Source of the DNA: a virus
DNA: 27,932 bases
Strand: one strand, 5' to 3'
IMG/VR virus record: IMGVR_UViG_3300041809_000637
Span: 1 to 27,932 of that record
Shown: positions 26,738 through 27,932 of the stretch, one piece after another
Numbering within the stretch: position 1 is the first letter of the stretch
How the letters are laid out: every line of letters begins with the position of its first letter
The notes under the pieces: model-generated
What the model saw: the letters and a program-made list of their open reading frames with translations, nothing else
Database searches by the model: none
What the model was told of the DNA's origin: nothing
Program-made: the position numbers and the translations under genes

Positions 26738-26944
26738 ATGGGCAGATACAACGAAGAAGAGTTTGATGACATTGACCTTGACCGTGACGAGGACGAAGAA
26801 GACGACGAGGAAACGTTGGGAGAGTTATTTGTAACCAATGATGGGCACGTCGTTGAAGGTAGAAAACGAGCACATCGTAGCCGTGAGGATGAGTATGAAC
26901 CTGACTTGGAGGTAACCGACCCTGTTGATTATGACGATGAATAG
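26738..26944 (+). CDS. 68-residue highly acidic protein
   Basis: AGGAGG precedes ATG 26738 by 10 bases. About 40% of the residues are Asp or Glu, with runs such as 'EEEFDDIDLDRDEDEEDDEE' and a DxxDYDDE end. A short non-acidic centre ('LGELFVTNDGHVVEGRKRAHR') separates two acidic parts. This composition occurs in DNA mimics and in acidic tails that bind histone-like or polymerase proteins, but I do not recognise a family. It converges on, and overlaps by 16 bases, the opposing HNH gene. Confidence 0.65.
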   Translation: MGRYNEEEFDDIDLDRDEDEEDDEETLGELFVTNDGHVVEGRKRAHRSREDEYEPDLEVTDPVDYDDE

Positions 26945-27552
26945 TTTGCTCCTTTGCTTCGATTGACCGATGGCGGCAGCGGTTGAAGGTTGTTAAGCTG
27001 CCACGCTTCATGAAATGAAGAGCAGGCTGCTAAAGGTTTGATGTGGTCTACCTCCCATGTTATACCATAATTTTCCCATGTCATTTCTCCTGTGAACTTA
27101 GATTCCAGATGTTGTTTCAATTCCTCTAATGTGAATCCCACAAGAATCTCCCAAGACCTACCCCCCTTAATCTGTTTGAGACTCTCCCATACAGATTTAC
27201 GTGTGTTTTTGTATAGACGAAACAGTGGGTCGGCTTTCCTCTTTTTGTAATAAGCCCGAGCAATTATCCTTCGCTGCTCTGGATGAGTGGCATCCCACGC
27301 TTTATTTTGCCCCGACTTTTCCTGCCAGCGGCGGCTGCTCTCTTTTGCTTTCTCAAGGTTATTCCTTCTCCACTTCTTTTTGGATTGGGCTAGACGTTCC
27401 TTGTTGTCGGCTTTCCAGTTTTCAGAACAAGTTAAGCACTGGGATGATGAAGTGTATCGTTTATCGAGATGTCCCTTTGTACAGGGGTTCCCAGTGTAAT
27501 AGAAGGGGGAGCCAGCAGTTACAGCTTCTTTTTTGGTTTTAGGTAGATTCAA
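26929..27552 (-). CDS. HNH endonuclease with Lys/Arg-rich N-terminal region
   Basis: A 207-residue protein read from TTG 27552 with AGGAG 6 bases upstream; the nearby ATG is out of frame and ends after two codons. Residues 1-45 include 'FYYTGNPCTKGHLDKRYTSSSQCLTC', a zinc-binding segment seen in phage HNH proteins. A very basic helical stretch (about 45-120) follows. The nuclease near 160-200 shows 'WEVDHIKPLAACSSF' (DH of HNH) and 'NNLQPLPPSVNRSKG' (Asn and terminal His/Lys region). It is a different HNH subfamily from the zinc-plus-HNH paralogues. Its leader may form a 4-bp stem (CTCT/AGAG) near the ribosome site. Confidence 0.85.
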   Translation of the reverse strand: MNLPKTKKEAVTAGSPFYYTGNPCTKGHLDKRYTSSSQCLTCSENWKADNKERLAQSKKKWRRNNLEKAKESSRRWQEKSGQNKAWDATHPEQRRIIARAYYKKRKADPLFRLYKNTRKSVWESLKQIKGGRSWEILVGFTLEELKQHLESKFTGEMTWENYGITWEVDHIKPLAACSSFHEAWQLNNLQPLPPSVNRSKGANYSSS

Positions 27553-27630
27553 TTCATTCTCCTCTATTTAGAGAGTTGTGTAGTCAACTTATATGAATAT
27601 GTAGTATTGACTTATGAGAAGGAGCACAGT

Positions 27631-27729
27631 ATGGTTGACCAAGAACACCAATCACCCGAAGCTGAAGCCCAGTGCGTGAAAAGAAAGTTGAAAAAACTTC
27701 TTGACATTTGTGGGAATCAAGTATCTTAA
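27631..27729 (+). CDS. Possible 32-residue protein
   Basis: GAAGGAG precedes ATG 27631 at good spacing. The product is charged, beginning 'MVDQEHQSPEAEAQCVKRKL'. Its second half is also the -35 region for the next gene. It could be a small leader peptide. The main support is the ribosome site. Confidence 0.35.
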   Translation: MVDQEHQSPEAEAQCVKRKLKKLLDICGNQVS

Positions 27730-27732
27730 ATA
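27701..27732 (+). promoter_or_regulatory. Sigma-70-like promoter
   Basis: A consensus TTGACA (27701-27706) is followed by TATCTT at 15 bp or TAAATA at 20 bp; neither spacing is ideal. It differs in type from the TAGCCA promoters and would transcribe the gene at 27766. A GAGGC-AAAA-GCCTC hairpin (27738-27751) lies in the leader, just before GGAGGAGG. Confidence 0.4.
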
Positions 27733-27765
27733 CATGAGAGGCAAAAGCCTCGGAGGAGGAATAGT

Positions 27766-27932
27766 ATGAGACTTAGTAAAAAAGCCAAACAGCAACTTCT
27801 TGACCATCCTGAAAGTGGACCGAGAGACAAAAAGGGGGTTTCAAACCCCCTAACGGTGTATATACCCTCTGATTTACGCGGTGTGGTGGTGGCACCAGCC
27901 GGAGTTGAGCCAGATGGTTTAGACCTACCTTC
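27766..27932 (+). CDS. Start of an unrecognised gene, runs off the window
   Basis: GGAGGAGG lies about 6 bases before ATG 27766, the strongest ribosome site in the window. The visible 55 residues begin 'MRLSKKAKQQLLDHPESG' and continue 'NPLTVYIPSDLRGVVVAPAG', open to the end. A perfect GGGGGTT/AACCCCC stem (27834-27850) lies inside the coding sequence and may slow translation or transcription. Function cannot be judged. Confidence 0.55.
   Translation, partial: MRLSKKAKQQLLDHPESGPRDKKGVSNPLTVYIPSDLRGVVVAPAGVEPDGLDLP

Overview
The window looks like part of a large tailed bacteriophage genome, probably lytic and probably obtained from a metagenome. Genes are tightly packed with ATGA, TGATG or TAATG overlaps. 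The recognisable functions are phage-type: sliding-clamp loader, NusG-like factor, peptide deformylase, polynucleotide kinase/phosphatase, RNA ligase, cell-wall peptidase, holin-like protein and many homing endonucleases. Roughly half of the genes are small and unrecognised. I see no integrase, no bacterial housekeeping block, no rRNA or tRNA gene and no CRISPR array. The host cannot be named from sequence alone. The secreted M15-like peptidase and the lipoprotein-type signal peptide of the SPFH protein suggest a didermic bacterium (inference).

Layout. 1-7074 (+): a Nudix-like tail, two small genes, a DNA polymerase III gamma/tau-like clamp loader, a GIY-YIG homing endonuclease, a NusG-like protein carrying a 364-residue LAGLIDADG intein, and then small genes including a holin-like and a secreted protein. 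7108-11182 (-): an opposing cassette with an HNH endonuclease, a 69-residue protein, an M15-like secreted peptidase, a family-2 glycosyltransferase with a TPR-like tail, a small protein, a small HNH protein and an HExxH metallopeptidase whose reading frame crosses a CCC-TGA +1 shift site. 11254-17078 (+): short transcription units with a recurrent promoter (TAGCCA, 18-19 bp, TATACT), a DUF6011-type zinc protein, a HicA-like protein, a SLOG/DprA-like gene broken by a frameshift, several small proteins and an HNH endonuclease. 17075-22208 (+): peptide deformylase, then a tRNA-repair pair (kinase/phosphatase and Rnl1-like ligase) split by a GIY-YIG endonuclease. 22261-25871 (+): membrane protein, SPFH lipoprotein, P-loop-like protein, coiled-coil protein, membrane protein, another HNH endonuclease and a zinc-ribbon protein. 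25902-27932: a decayed HNH pseudogene, small genes, an opposing HNH gene and the start of another gene.

Two themes stand out. First, selfish elements are very dense: two GIY-YIG genes, four paralogous zinc-plus-HNH genes (one dead), two other HNH genes and one intein, about nine in 28 kb. Four of the zinc-HNH or GIY-YIG genes begin at a short RNA hairpin whose 3' arm or stem holds the ribosome-binding site. A fifth has its start codon in the loop of a perfect 12-bp stem. This resembles the translational silencing described for T4 and Aeh1 homing endonucleases, but here it recurs across unrelated endonuclease families in one genome. Second, a compact promoter module is repeated at five or more sites with a near-constant distance from the -10 box to the start codon. 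In several places the promoter is written through the last codons of the preceding gene.

Two genes have frame disruptions in G/C runs (7676-7682 and 14264-14267). They may be programmed, mutational, or sequencing errors; resolving this decides whether they are intact.
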